A stretch of DNA of 64,000 nucleotides from Panagrolaimus kolymaensis (Eukaryota > Nematoda > Chromadorea > Rhabditida > Panagrolaimidae): positions 5,828,001-5,892,000 of the forward strand of contig JAJQJQ010000003.1 of NCBI GenBank assembly GCA_028622995.1. Reading direction: 5' to 3'. The notes under the pieces are model-generated. The model searched no databases, was not told where the DNA came from, and saw nothing but the letters and a program-made list of their open reading frames with translations. The position numbers and the translations under genes are program-made. Shown piece by piece: positions 39,157 to 50,901 of this stretch; the stretch's first letter is position 1; each line of letters opens with the position of its first letter.

Positions 39157-42035
39157 ATGTTTAAACATTTCTTTTCATCAAAAGAAAAGCAGCAGCAACA
39201 ACAACAACAAAACAATGACGACAACCATAATCATAATGGAAATACTATTGAATATGCGTTTTATCGACGTCAAGAAAAGCAGATACATAGGGCTAAATCA
39301 ATTTCAAGCAGCATTGTTTATGCTTTTGAAGAATCGCCAAAAACTATTACAAAATTACCTAAAAGCAAAAGTAATAATAGTAAGTTGAATTTTTTTTATC
39401 AAGTCGCATTATTGTAATTTTATTTTCGACTCTTTTCTTTTTTGCTATCAATCAATAATACATTTTGAGCTTTTCTTCTCCTTCTATATGCTTTCTGGTA
39501 AACATTGTGAAGAAAAGGCAATAAATGGGACGACAGACGACAGCCTCAACTTTCAATCATTTCTTCCTCTTCTTCTTTTTTTCTTTTTCTTATTTCGATT
39601 ATTTGTTTGATGATAAGCAACAACAAAAAAGTTTGTACGAGGTATTGCATAAAAAATTGTGACCGTTATTTAGAGTATACCATGCCGAATATAAACCATG
39701 AAGATGAACCTCAGATGTAAGGTTTTGGTTGAACCTTTAAAATAAAAATATTTTAATTTTTAGACAAAATTTAAAATCCGAACTTTCCAAAGATGAAGAC
39801 AAAAAAGTTAAAAATTTCATTAAATCGTCGGAATATATAGTGAGTTTTAATAAAAAGAGTGTTGTTTAATTAATATTTTTTAGTTAGAATGTGAAGGCAT
39901 TGTTAAAATTGTTGCTGCCACGGCTGAACTTGAATGGATAGATGTGGGCCAGGGCTTGCTATGTTTTGTCCAAAAATTAAAAACGAAAGATTATTTTTTT
40001 ATATTATTAAAAATGAATCCAAATTTAACTACAGAAAAGCCATGGATGTTTCAAATGTAAGTAATTGCTTGAAATTACAAAGTTTAATAATACCTTAAAT
40101 ATAGCCATCCACATCATGGTTCTCGTGTTATTGAAACTCAAGAAAAATTTGTTTGTATTACCGAAGGAGATGAAAATAATAAAAAGGATATTTTGGGACT
40201 CATTTTTTTAACATCCACGACAGCAAAAGTTTGGCAACAAAGTTTCGATGCAAGGCAAAATAGTAAGTTAGTAGTCAAAACAATTTACAAAATTTTTAAA
40301 CTCTTTTATTAGAAATTTTCTATTCTCGTTTAATAAATAACTCATTTATTTATTTTAGAAAGAAATCCAAAACCCAAAAATACAAGCTTTTTAAAAATGG
40401 ATTTATCAAATAAAGTAAGAAGTTTCAATTAATTATCATTGTTCAAAAAAATAAAAAAAATAAATTACTTTACAGGATCCCTCCAGTAAAAAATCCTCTT
40501 CAAAGAAAGAAGATTCTAAACTTGATCGAAGTGCTGCAAAGTAAGTTTCAAATAAATTTTTATTTTTTCTAATCATTTTTTTTGTAGTCGCAAATCAGTT
40601 GCTGCTGAAACGAAAAATAGTCCAAGACATAGAAAAAATGAAAGTAAAAAACCCGAGCCTGTAATCATTGGAGATCCATTGCTAAACCCATGGGAAAGGC
40701 AAAAAATAGATTATGATGTGACTGTTAAAGAAAATGGCGTAACTATTAGAGATATCCCTAGAGTCCCAATTGGATTTGATGTTGGCTGGAATGTTTCAGT
40801 TCCGAATGATGAGCCACCACCACCGCCCATACGTGAACGGTCAACTTCCGTATATTATTCTCCAGAGGAAAGCATGCCTCCTCCACCACCGCCACAAAGG
40901 AGAGAATCAACTCGATTGCCAGAACCGCCACCACAAAGAAGAGAATCTATTAGACTACCACCCTCACCGCAACCGCCACCACCTACTCACCCAGCTCCAC
41001 ATGTACATTCTCATAGACATGAAACTCCACAATTACAATCAGCAACACTATCGCCGAAAGTAGCACCGAAAACTATTCAATCAGTAATGGAAATATTGGC
41101 GCCATCTCCAACTTACATAACAAAAACAATAGCAGTTGAAAAATCAACTCCTCCACCATTGCCCAAATTACCTATTGAAAAACACACGGCTCCAAATATT
41201 CCATTACCAAAAGTTCCTTTAGAAAAATCAATGCATTTACCAAAATTACCCATTGAAAAATCAACACCACCTCCGTTACCTAAAACACCTCTTTTAAAAC
41301 CATCAACACATACTGAGCCATTAATTAAACCAAAAGCTTTGGTTCCTCCAGCAGCGGCAGTGGTTTCAGAAATAATTCCATCAATTCCAAAAGCAGCGAT
41401 GCAGCTACCAATATTACCTGTTAAAGCTATAGTTCAGCATCGACCTCAATTACCACCAGCTTCACTCAAACCAAAACTTATTAATCCTGATGAAATTGAA
41501 TATTCTGAAAGTGAAAATGATGAAGAAGTTAATTTGCAACATCATGAAGTTGAGGCCGCAAGACCATCTCTGAATCTTCTTCCTACAACACCTCCTTTTA
41601 CTTCAATATCTCGTACTTTGATAGAAAGTGTAGCAAGTGTACCTCCTCCACCACCGCCGCCACTACCATCTATAATTAAATCAATCCCACCTCCACCTCC
41701 TCCGCCACCAGCAGATTTACTTGGTGGTGGAATAAAAGATAAAGTCCCAGCAGAAATACAAACCGATGCAAGAGCAGGCTTGATGGAAGCTATTCGAAAA
41801 AAGGGTGGATTTAAAGGAGCAGCTCCCACAGAAAATGAACCTGATAAAATAAATCCGTCGTCCAATATTGTTAAAGTTGGATTAGCAGAAAGTTTAAAAA
41901 CAAAAATGAATGAAATGAGAAAGTTTATTGAAGGTAAAAAACGAATTTCTAAAAATAAAATAATAACAACAAAAGTAAATTTTAGAATCCGATGATGAAA
42001 AAAGTGATGATGAAGATGATGGAGAAAATTGGTAA
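39157..42035 (+). CDS. wsp-1: WASP-family actin-nucleation promoter (WH1, polyPro, WH2-central-acidic)
   Basis: Exons: 39157-39379, 39674-39716, 39764-39839, 39884-40056, 40105-40262, 40359-40414, 40476-40540, 40588-41933, 41986-42035; all joins keep phase, about 729 aa. After a Gln/Asn-rich start, residues about 100-220 resemble a WH1/EVH1 domain (SSEYILECEGIVKIVAATAEL..W..VGQGLLCFV...KDYFFILL). A Lys/Ser-rich basic stretch follows, then a long proline-rich region with many PPPPPP and PLPK repeats for profilin and SH3 binding. Near residue 657 comes a WH2 motif (ARAGLMEAIRKKGGFK), a central helix (VGLAESLKTKMNEMRKF), and a tail ESDDEKSDDEDDGENW whose acidic run and final Trp match the Arp2/3-binding A segment. 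No clear CRIB/GTPase-binding motif is seen; IGFDVGWN may be a remnant. The name is by architecture; it could be a divergent paralogue rather than the wsp-1 orthologue. Confidence 0.82.
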
Positions 42036-42448
42036 AAATGATAAAAAGAATCTTTGAAGTTTTTTTGTAATTTGAATTGTAAAGCTTATTTGTTAATATG
42101 AAGGAGATTTGCATCAACACGAATTTGTTGATTTTGTTTCAAAAGAATAATTTAATTTGAAAGTGTAACATTTTAAAAAAAAATCAAACATCCAATGTTG
42201 TTGTTATAAAAAATTTTTTTTCTCAAACATTTTGTATTGCTTCCATCGTGTATTTGTCTGAATCTGACATGCCTTTCTTTTCAAAGTTTGCAAATCATTT
42301 TTATCCGGTCGCGAACTTATTTAACAATCCAATAACTTTATTAAGGAAATAACAAACTTAAAAACTATTTTAAATGAAGAAGAAAAATAATTTAAAAAGA
42401 ATGTCCACGAGCTGAAAAAGTAACTAACCAGAGAGACTACATATGTTG

Positions 42449-42510
42449 GGGCCAGCCAGAGCATGCAGCACGATCGCGAAGCGATTGTGCTGCATGCGAA
42501 AAGCTGGCCC
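42449..42510. repeat. 62-bp GC-rich hairpin with GAA loop
   Basis: The inner stem pairs 42461-42477 with 42481-42497 (17 bp, one mismatch) around GAA, and outer arms GGCCAGC/GCTGGCC pair across short unpaired bulges. It stands out in GC content from its flanks. Confidence 0.75.
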
Positions 42511-43687
42511 AAGTTGAGTTGGGACTTAGGGAGCGCAAGATCTCTTTTTTTTCAACTAGCTTAATCATGTGTTTATGTTTATTAACTATGGCAGAAATTT
42601 GGTATACTTATGAGTGCCCATCTGTAGATTATATCTGTAAAGAAATCCAGAAAAAAAACTTTATAGATCGAGAGTTTTGACTAAAAATGTGTCCAAAAAA
42701 AAGGTGTCTGTTTGTTTGTTTGTTTGTATGTCACAAATCTTAGCACGAATTTGCCTCAATCGAAAGAGGAAAGAATAAGCGCTTTTTTGAATTTATTTTT
42801 TTGCAAATGGATGAAGATCGGTGATATTAATAATTTTTTTGGTAGGATGAAGTTTATTTATATTAACTCCTTTTGTTAATGTAATAATAATTATAAATAA
42901 ACACTGTAGGATGTAAACTAGAAATTTTAAAAATATTGATATTTGTTTTTTTGCATTTGAAACGACAAATATTTGTTGTTTCTAAATCTTTGAAATAAAT
43001 TTAGGAGTTTTTGAGTTCACAATTCTTTATGTAAAAACTGATTTTTCATTTTCTTTATATTAAGCAGGTCTCCATATTTTCCCAAATTTTCACATTTTCC
43101 CCTTTATTAAAAATCCTCATATTATTTTCTGAGAGTTTGTTTTTTGAAGCTAATTTAGCGCTGCTTTTCTAAAATAAGAAGTAATTTTTAATCATATTAA
43201 ACTTATTTGCAGGCGGTTTTTATGCACCCAAACGTTAATGCTTTTATCCATAAAACAAAGAAAAGAATAAATAATGGAGAGTTAGGAATTTTTACTAATC
43301 AAGGTTCCTGATACATACCATTTTGTTCAGATTAAAATATTTTAATTTATTCATTAAAATCATTTTCTTTATTATCTTTAGAAGTTTGAAAAAATAAAAT
43401 TTAATCGAATTCTGCGGCCGATTATGTTTTTCGAAAATTTCAAATATCCAAACATATTTTTGAATGAATCACGAGGAGTTAAATTAAAAGTTACAAAACA
43501 AAAAAATTTAAAGTAAAACTTTAAAAAATTGGTGACACGTAGTAAACTATGTTTTTCTAATGTGGTTGGATTAGTATTTGACAAGGCTATTTCATAGCAA
43601 ACCTAACTAAAAATACAGAACATTTTAAAAAACGGGGATCCAATTTTCATTCTACGTATATGCGAGGAGAAAAAGTAGAAAAAGTTT

Positions 43688-43708
43688 CTTTCGCCCGAAG
43701 GGCGAAAG
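43688..43708. repeat. 9-bp hairpin with GAA loop
   Basis: CTTTCGCCC pairs with GGGCGAAAG around GAA. It is followed by a T-rich run but lies in no transcript I can define. Confidence 0.6.
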
Positions 43709-43973
43709 AGTTTTTCGCTTTTTCCGAGCTTTAATTTCCAATATTTAGTAGTAAGTTTTAGGTTTTTTTTAAAAGAATTACCTTTACTGTAAAAGTTAAA
43801 AATAAAACTTCCCCGTTATTTCGCATGTATTTTTTTTTTCATTGATGAAGTGAATTGGTCGCTGTAAAATTAAGTTAGAAATTTTAATTAAGCTGGAGTT
43901 ATTTATAAAAATGCTCTGCATTAAAACTTTTTCTTATGTAAATTCAAGATTTTTCCCATGCTACAATTTTTTA

Positions 43974-44801
43974 CTTCCAACCAGGCTTGGGCGGGAATGA
44001 TAACTCCGGGACGGGAATCCGGGAATGATTCGGGAATCCATAAAATGGTTAAAAGCTCAATTTTTCTTACATTTTTTTTAAACACAATGCTTGCCATTTT
44101 AAAAAGGAAGCATGTATTTGACTCATTTTGAATCTTCTTTCGATGCGCACTCCCCATCTTTATATTCTTTTATTATCATTCATTTTTTTCTCATTCTTCT
44201 AATTATTTTTATTCAATAGTTTGAATTAAGATGAGAAATTATTTCCAAATCTCAAGGTTCACTTTTCATTAAATTATTTACTTTACAACGATGGAAGGTG
44301 ACTATGCTTTGAAATAATAAAAGAGCATGTCTTATGGAAAATTGTTTTCTATTTTATCTAAATCTAATGTTAAACTTGAAGAATTTTTGCTAACTTACTT
44401 CTAACTGTTCGCAAGTCAGATTGAAATAAAAGATTGATTCGATAAAAAAGCAAGATAGTAAAAGAAATAAAAGTTGAGGCTCACATAGAAAAAAGTGCCC
44501 TCATTTTCTTAAAAACATGAAGTTTTAACCAATTGTGAATTTTAGCAATAAAATTTTGAAGAAAAAAGTATATTTTTAGTAGAAATTTGTCAGATAACCA
44601 AAAAGTTTTGATAATTCATTAAAATTTCGAAGAAAATGGCTACTTGAATGATAATATGTACTCCTCCCTTTTACTCTTATTAATCCCGGATTCCGGACAG
44701 AAAATCCGGGAATCCGGGACGGGAATGATTCCCGGAAAAAAGGTCCGTAATCCGGGAATCCGGAACACGATCCGGGATTCCCGCCCAAGCCTGCTTCCAA
44801 C
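43974..44801. mobile_element. Second hAT-type MITE with 8-bp target duplication
   Basis: The element spans 43982-44793 (812 bp). Its ends are a 17-bp perfect inverted repeat, CAGGCTTGGGCGGGAAT, flanked by the direct repeat CTTCCAAC at 43974-43981 and 44794-44801. Sub-terminal regions carry many GGGAATCC/CCGGGA motifs in both orientations; the 600-bp core is AT-rich. No transposase frame. Architecture parallels the element at 14.07 kb though the sequences differ. Confidence 0.9.
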
Positions 44802-44991
44802 TTCTCCATTTGGCCAGATAGTACCGTCAGGTACTTTTTGCGAAGTATTATTTTATCCAGAGTTTATTGTTTCTCCATTTATCTTTTTAAAATAAATACT
44901 AATACACTTGTCAAGAACCTTTTTTTATTTATTTGGTATTTAAATTTTCAAATTACATCTATAAATCTCTTCGAGCTCAATAAAAGAATGG

Positions 44992-45730
44992 AAATCATAA
45001 CTATTACCAGGCTAAAAGCCTAAAAAAGGTGGAAGTTGAGTCTTGAGTCAATAAAAGCATGGAAATCATGAAAAGTTTGAGTCAATAAAAGTATGGAAAT
45101 CTCAAAGATTCAAGCTGACTCAACTTCGCGCCCCAAAAAAAATTTGGCCCTTCATTTTTTTTACTGTTAATTATTTACTTTTACTATTATTTTAAATAAA
45201 ATATGCTAAAATATTTTCTTCATACATAGTTCCTAATTTCTCATTAATAAAACAGTTAATTTCTCTTTTTCCTCCTTTTTTAAATTTTTAAGACGATACT
45301 CACTTTCCCTTATTGCTTTGATAACGTTTATTAATTATTAAAGTTTTCTATTTTATTTTTAACTCTTTTAAATATATTTAAAATAAATATCTTCCAAAAA
45401 TATATTTCGAGTCATCTTACCTTTTATCTTCTTTATATATTTTTTGTATATTTTTTTAATAATTGAATTTATTTCCTTCCATTAATCAGTTTTCTTAACA
45501 CGGAGTTTGTATCTTAAAAAATCCTTGATGAAAAAAAAAAGAAAATCACAAGAAATCAAGCTACTTTTTTCAATCAAAATTTTTTTTGGGGCGCGAAGTT
45601 GAGTCAGCTTGAATCTTTGAGATTTCCATACTTTTATTGACTCAAACTTTTCATGATTTCCATGCTTTTATTGACTCAAGACTCAACTTCCACCTTTTTT
45701 AGGCTTTTAGCCTGGTAATAGTTATGATTT
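44992..45730. mobile_element. Foldback element with ~154-bp inverted arms
   Basis: The left arm 44992-45145 and right arm 45577-45730 are near-identical reverse complements, enclosing an AT-rich core of about 430 bp. Each arm has two spaced copies of GAGTCAATAAAAG.ATGGAAATC, and a third diverged copy lies just outside the left arm (44974-45000). No target duplication was found and no coding capacity. Confidence 0.8.
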
Positions 45731-45775
45731 TTAAAGAGTTGGATCATTTACAAACAGTGTTCTTCCTCGCCCCCA

Positions 45776-45890
45776 TTTTCGCACGCACGCCCCTGCTCCG
45801 CCCCGCCCCGCACCGCCCCGGGCGGTGCGGGGCGGGGCAGGGGCGACTTTTGAAAAATGTCGGGGCGCGGTGCGGTGCGGGGGTTGTATT
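45776..45890. repeat. GC-rich palindrome with G-quadruplex-like runs
   Basis: The arms CCCCGCACCGCCC and GGGCGGTGCGGGG meet at about 45,818, and the palindrome extends imperfectly to roughly 28 bp per arm. The plus strand right arm has the G-runs GGG, GGGG, GGGG, GGGG within 24 bases. A further G-rich stretch follows at 45,861-45,884. Surroundings are about three-quarters A+T. It lies directly downstream of the innexin stop and AATAAA on the minus strand. Confidence 0.75.
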
Positions 45891-45894
45891 ATAC

Positions 45895-45900
45895 TTTATT
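45895..45900 (-). terminator. Polyadenylation signal of innexin gene 1
   Basis: AATAAA follows the TAA stop of the innexin gene without a gap. If used, cleavage would fall at the edge of the GC-rich palindrome. Confidence 0.5.
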
Positions 45901-47473
45901 TTAATCTTCTTGGATGAGGAATTCCCATAAAAGACGTGAAGCAACTTCACCGGCGATCATGCTGCCTTCGCTTGAATCCAAAAGTCGAAGGATAATATAT
46001 TCATCTGCTGTAATATATTCCTCGAAATGATAGATTACATCGTTGAATTTAAGTCGCTTCAAAATGAATTGAACCTAAAAATTTGTTATGACTGTTTATT
46101 GGTTTTTGTATTGGATGAATGCTTACCATTACTTGACATTGAGAGAGCTTTACTTTTGTGAGGGCTTCAAGGTAATGTTGTTGTTGAGCTTCTTCCGAAA
46201 CATCGATTTTTGTATTGCTACTAATGTTTTCAACAATATCGATATCTTGGCGCAATTTAACTTCATATTTTTTGTCCAATTGAATTGTAAGTTGATCAAG
46301 TTCAAGTGCAGCTTTCATAATATCCTTCAAAAATTGGCGGCGTTTGACTGAAGTTAAGAGGTGTGACCAATGGATAATATTTAGGATGTTTGCAATCAAA
46401 AGGAAAACAAGGCCAAACCAAATGAAATAATATGAATGCTCAATAATTACATTATCATTGAGGATGCAATTGACGAATTTTTTTTTGAAATAAGTAAAGC
46501 TCTCGTTTATTTCATAAATTCGAAATTCAGTGGAACATGTGGTGATATGGGAAAAAAGAATGGATTCACCCCAATTAAATCCAGCAACAAAGGCGGCAAC
46601 GCTTTTGAATCCAAAAAAATCAGAATTTTGATTTGCGATTGCTTTGGGGATCAACAGAAGCTAAAATTATTTAAATTAAAGTTTGTAATTGTAAGAAAAG
46701 AAAAATTATTTACTGAAAAAATGATGAAACAAATATTGATTATTTTCATGAACATATATGAAGAGTACCAATGTCTGAAAAAATCGTGAATTATTTTTTT
46801 TAGTATTTTAAGAATTTCTTGAAGTTTAAAAAAATATTTACTTACTTGTTCATTGAAGTTGCTTTCTTCATTTTGTGCTTACGGGTCAAATTAGTAACAA
46901 CACCTTTGAGAAATTTCTTGTTTGGAATGTTAGTAGCTTTGACCTTCAAATTCCAACTTTCATCAAAATTTGCATAAATCCTGGTGCCTAAAAAAAGCAA
47001 ATTTCAAGTTATTGTATTAGAAAAGTGCAGTAAAAAAGCTAACTGCTACCTTTTTTAAACCAAAAATATCGAGGAAAAGATAAAATAATAAACCCAAGAA
47101 TGAGGAAAATAAATGGCGCCAACTAAAACTTAACATTATTTTTTTATATATACGATAAGATTTAACGAACCTGATAACACTTAAATTTTTTATAAGTGTG
47201 ATAAATTTTGTAACCTATTAGGCTGTCATTAATGTTAACATAAATTAATCCTTCGGGAAAACAATTATTTGGAGTGTAATCAATCCAACTTTTAAGCAAA
47301 TCAAAATTTTCCCAGCAGGTAAGAGGATATGAACCAAACGAATTAATGAAATAAAAAAAAGAAATAAAAATAAAGGGGACTAATTTATTGTTGATGCGGT
47401 CAACAAAATCTTCGTCATTGCATGGTTTGATGGCATAAACCAATAAATTACAAAATTGCGTTACCAAATTCAT
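45901..47473 (-). CDS. Innexin-family gap-junction protein 1 (divergent)
   Basis: Exons: 47473-47171, 47122-47050, 46987-46846, 46774-46714, 46660-46127, 46074-45901; all joins keep phase, about 428 aa. The order follows innexins: N-terminus with DEDFVDRIN, TM1, first extracellular loop with two Cys (YPLTCW, NNCF), CYQLAPF in place of the YYQWVPF motif opening TM2, a basic cytoplasmic loop (TRKHKMKKA), TM3 (YMFMKIINICFIIF), second extracellular loop with two Cys (TTC, VNC) and NWGES, TM4 (FIWFGLVFLLIANILNIIHW), and a C-terminal tail with the family segment DEYIILRLLDSSEG. Innexins form gap junctions or hemichannels. The start is the ATG that places the DxFVDR motif at the normal distance; an acceptor-like TTTTTAG lies 48 bases upstream in an open frame. 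The Trp of YYQWVP is lost. Confidence 0.85.
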
Positions 47474-47521
47474 TGGAACCAACAATAACACCAGAGTTTT
47501 TGAAATAAACAAAATCGCCAA

Positions 47522-50500
47522 CTAAAAAGAATTATTAAACACTATATGAATTAAAATAAAATTATAAGAAAGTTTTCGCGAAATAAAGTTTTTTAATGGA
47601 AAATGCAACGGTTTTTTTATGTTGGCAAAGATTTAAAATTTTAACAAAAAAAAATCGATTTTATAAATCATAGCGCTTTTTTTGTTTATGTTTTTGTTCG
47701 AAGGAAAAAAAAACATGAATATCCTAACCTTTTTTTCTTCTCACTTTTGTTTTCAATGAAAAGCAATATCTTTAAAAAATGTTTAAAAAAAGTTTCTTAG
47801 TCAAGATAAAAATGTATTTTTAAATTAACAAGAAAGACGCAAAAAAAGAAAATAAGATTGCACTCCAATTCAATTCAAAGAATTTGTGCTTTTTTGTAAT
47901 TTTTCTTTCCACTTGTAACAAAAGTAATTTTTTTCAAAAACTGTAAAATTTATTTATCTTCTCTTTTGTCATCTTAGTCAAGCAAATCCAATTTATTTCT
48001 TCTTCTTTTTTCGAGGAGTAGATGTAGACATTTTTTTTCTTTGCTGTCCTTTTTTTTATTGCTTTTGAAGTTCGTCTTTGATTTAGTTGTCAATTAATTT
48101 TTTCGCGCCTTCTAAGTATTTTTTTAAATTTGCGACCCTTGCAGAAAAATTCACCACCTCTATTTTCATTGGGTACTTTCTGGGTTTTTGCCATTGTTTT
48201 AAAAGTTTTTAATAATACTTTTGTTGTACTCTGTTTTTGCTTCTCATACTCACTTTTTTGCTTGTTTTTTATTAGAAATTAAATCCAACACAGTTTCTTT
48301 TGCCATAAAAGTTTGATAAAAAAAGGAAGAAAATTGTCAAAGTTTAGAATTTGAGATACTGCATAAAAAAAATATACTTGTTTTGACACTTTCAAACTTA
48401 AAAAAAAGAAAATAAGAACACCAAATACATGAGATAAAAGTAGAAAATTACAAAACTATTGATCAAGCGCTACAATTTTCTGAAGGGAATAAATGGAAAT
48501 GTTCCAAAAAGTGAAAGACCGTTTTCTTTTAATTTTTTTTTTTTGCAATAAACCGAAGCTAAAAAGCGAAAATCATTCGAAGTATTTATTTTTAAAATAA
48601 AGAGGAAAAAATGTTATTTGTAATTAAAAAATAAAGGAGCTCAAAATGAACAAATTCTTAAAAAAAAGGAAAAAAGAGAAAAAGCTTTATTTAAAAAAGA
48701 AAAAAATTAGCGTCGAAGTTAGTTACTTTTGAGTTAAAAAAATTATTTATTTTCATTATTTCTGTTTTTTTACAAAGGCAAATAATAATTTGTGTGATTT
48801 TCTTTAAATTATAAAAGATAAATTTAGATGTAAATTCTATCAATATGTTTCATTTTTGAACAAAAACTCGAATGTTTGAATAATAACTTACAAACCAAAT
48901 ACGTTCCACATCTGTTTCATTTCCTTGAAAAACGGCACTTTTTTTTCTGGCATGCCTTCCAGGCATATTCATTGACAAAGAAAGGAATTACAGTAATTTT
49001 TCGTGTTAAGAACGCCAAAATGACACGGGCGGAAAAAAGCTATTTGCCTGGAAGGCATGCCAGAAAAAAAATGCCGTCTGGAACAAATGTGGTTCTTAAA
49101 TTTTATTTTGAAATGTTTGGCTTTTAAGATTAATAAAGGTTTTATTCAAAAAAAGAAGAAATTTACTTAGGTTATTTTTAAATCGGCTTCAAGCGCCGTG
49201 AAACTTTTTTCTGACGGTTCGCTTAAAAACTTTTTAAGATTTTTTGGTTATAAATATTAAGAATGCATTAAGTGTTTTTCGAGAGAGGAAATTCTGTAAA
49301 TTCATATTTTATTTTTAACGCTGTTTTCAAAGATCGTGAAGCCACAGTAAAATTACCTAAATACGATAGTTATTATTTTTTTACTTAAGAATTATTCTTC
49401 TGATACAAAATGACACGATCTTGTTCGGCCCAAAATAAATGATTTTGGACATTTAATTTGAATATTTGAAGAAGGTCAATAAATGTGGTTGTTTTATTTA
49501 TTTAAAAACTCAACCTCATGTATTTCTTTTCTGCTTTTTATAGCTTTGTTTTCACCCTCCATAAATTATACCAAATTTCTAAGTGCAAACTTTTACTTTA
49601 GATGTTTTATTTATATCAAAAATAAACCCATTTTCAATATATATTTTTTTACTTTCCCTCCTTTAGAATCAACTAATATTACAGGGAAAGTAGTATGGAC
49701 TACACGCTTCATTTTTTTCGTCCAATTTTTTGCCTCGTTCTGCAACGTTTTTGCCTGATACCGCAACGAACTATGTTATTACGATAGAAAATTAAAAACC
49801 TGCTTTACCAAATCATATTCTATACCTCTCTCGATGGCCACGAATATGTTAATTGTTATTTTATCTATAGTAATCAAAATGTTCGTTGCAACTCGTTCTA
49901 AAGGGTTATTCAACCATTCTGATCACGAATTAAAGTACATTTTTATCGAAAAAAGACTTTTGAAAAAAATAATTTTTTATAAATATGCATTTTTTGGCCT
50001 CCATTTTGGGCGTATTAACACACTAATATTTAATTATATTGTTTTCATGATATTCTCTCACACCCTTTTTATCAATGTAAACCAAAAAAATAAATAAAAT
50101 AGGCTAAAAATTATTTTAATATTTATATCCAAGATACACTAATGCGAAACTATTTCAAAAAAGCAAGAAACAACACAATATGCTCTTGGGTCTTTGAGGA
50201 CTTTGCTGATATTCGTCCTCCACGTTATTACCAACATTTTTTTGCCTTCAATATTGTGCAATAAATTATGGCTATATTTTACTAAAATTTCAATGAAGCT
50301 TTATTATCAATTTTTTAGTTTGAAAAGCACTTTAATACTAAAAATTATTTGTTTCTGTTCGGGGTCTAATCATTTTTACTTTAATTTTTGCCTTCAATAA
50401 TTTACAATCTAATGACATTTCATAATGGAAAGATAAATTTTAAGATCTGAATCATGGACATCCTCAACTTCCTTCTTCATCAAAATGCGAGTTAAATGTT

Positions 50501-50896
50501 ATTTTAATTTTTTAAATTCTTTTACATGTTTACAAAGATGAGAGGTTTAGATCTACCCAATCTAAATTTATGAATGATTCTTCTCTTTCTCACACCATTT
50601 TTGAACGAAATCGGATCTTGCAATATTTTTAGTTTTGTTTTGAAATTATTTCAGCTTTTTTCATTAAAATTATAAATATTTATAATTTTGTTTTTCCTTG
50701 TTTTTTGTGTTATTGCTTTGCTAATAAAAATATTAATGCAATGAATCATATTTATTTTTTATATAAATTACAAAAAACATGGTTTTTAATAAATCAAAAA
50801 ATAAAAATAAAATATTTTTTAAACAAATATTTAATATATGGAATTCGAAAAAGAGATTAACTAAATAATAATATTCTAAGTGTTTTTAACTTTTTT
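47522..50896. other. Intergenic, no confident gene
   Basis: AT-rich spacer with a foldback at 48.9-49.1 kb. Three open frames on the plus strand (49483-49758, 49834-50097, 50194-50400) encode Phe/Ile-rich hydrophobic strings with no clear splice sites; they could be a decayed membrane-protein gene or chance. Coding is not called. Confidence 0.5.
48903..49095. repeat. Foldback element with ~35-bp core arms
   Basis: The segment 48932-48966 (TTTCTGGCATGCCTTCCAGG core) pairs with 49045-49080, and weaker pairing (CCACAT.TGTT) continues outwards to 48903 and 49095. The open frame spanning it is a by-product. Confidence 0.7.
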
Positions 50897-50901
50897 TTAT
50901 T
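50896..50901 (-). terminator. AATAAA overlapping the stop codon of innexin gene 2
   Basis: The last codons read GAA TAA AAA, so the hexamer AATAAA contains the stop itself. Confidence 0.35.

Larger units (their letters stand above)
42036..43973. other. Intergenic, repeat-bearing, no gene seen
   Basis: It holds the hairpin at 42449-42510, a (TTTG)n tract around 42,708-42,727 and the hairpin at 43688-43708. The WASP and innexin genes are convergent across 42.0-45.9 kb, so this is the 3' side of both. Confidence 0.55.

Noticed and set aside
41542..42120. 192-codon frame on the minus strand
   Set aside because: It is the antisense of the WASP proline-rich and WH2 coding exon; its Gly runs mirror the proline codons.
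42705..42730. (TTTG)n tract as part of a retroelement
   Set aside because: Only a short microsatellite is visible; no reverse transcriptase, long terminal repeat or target duplication was found nearby.
45724..45950. Arg/Gly/Pro-rich frames on both strands
   Set aside because: They are products of the GC-rich palindrome.
48876..49127. 83-codon frame on the plus strand
   Set aside because: It lies across the foldback element; both ends encode mirror-image repeat sequence.
49483..50400. Three consecutive hydrophobic frames that could be a 7TM receptor
   Set aside because: Phe/Ile-rich products are expected by chance in AT-rich DNA, and no frame-consistent splice joins could be found. A decayed gene is not excluded.
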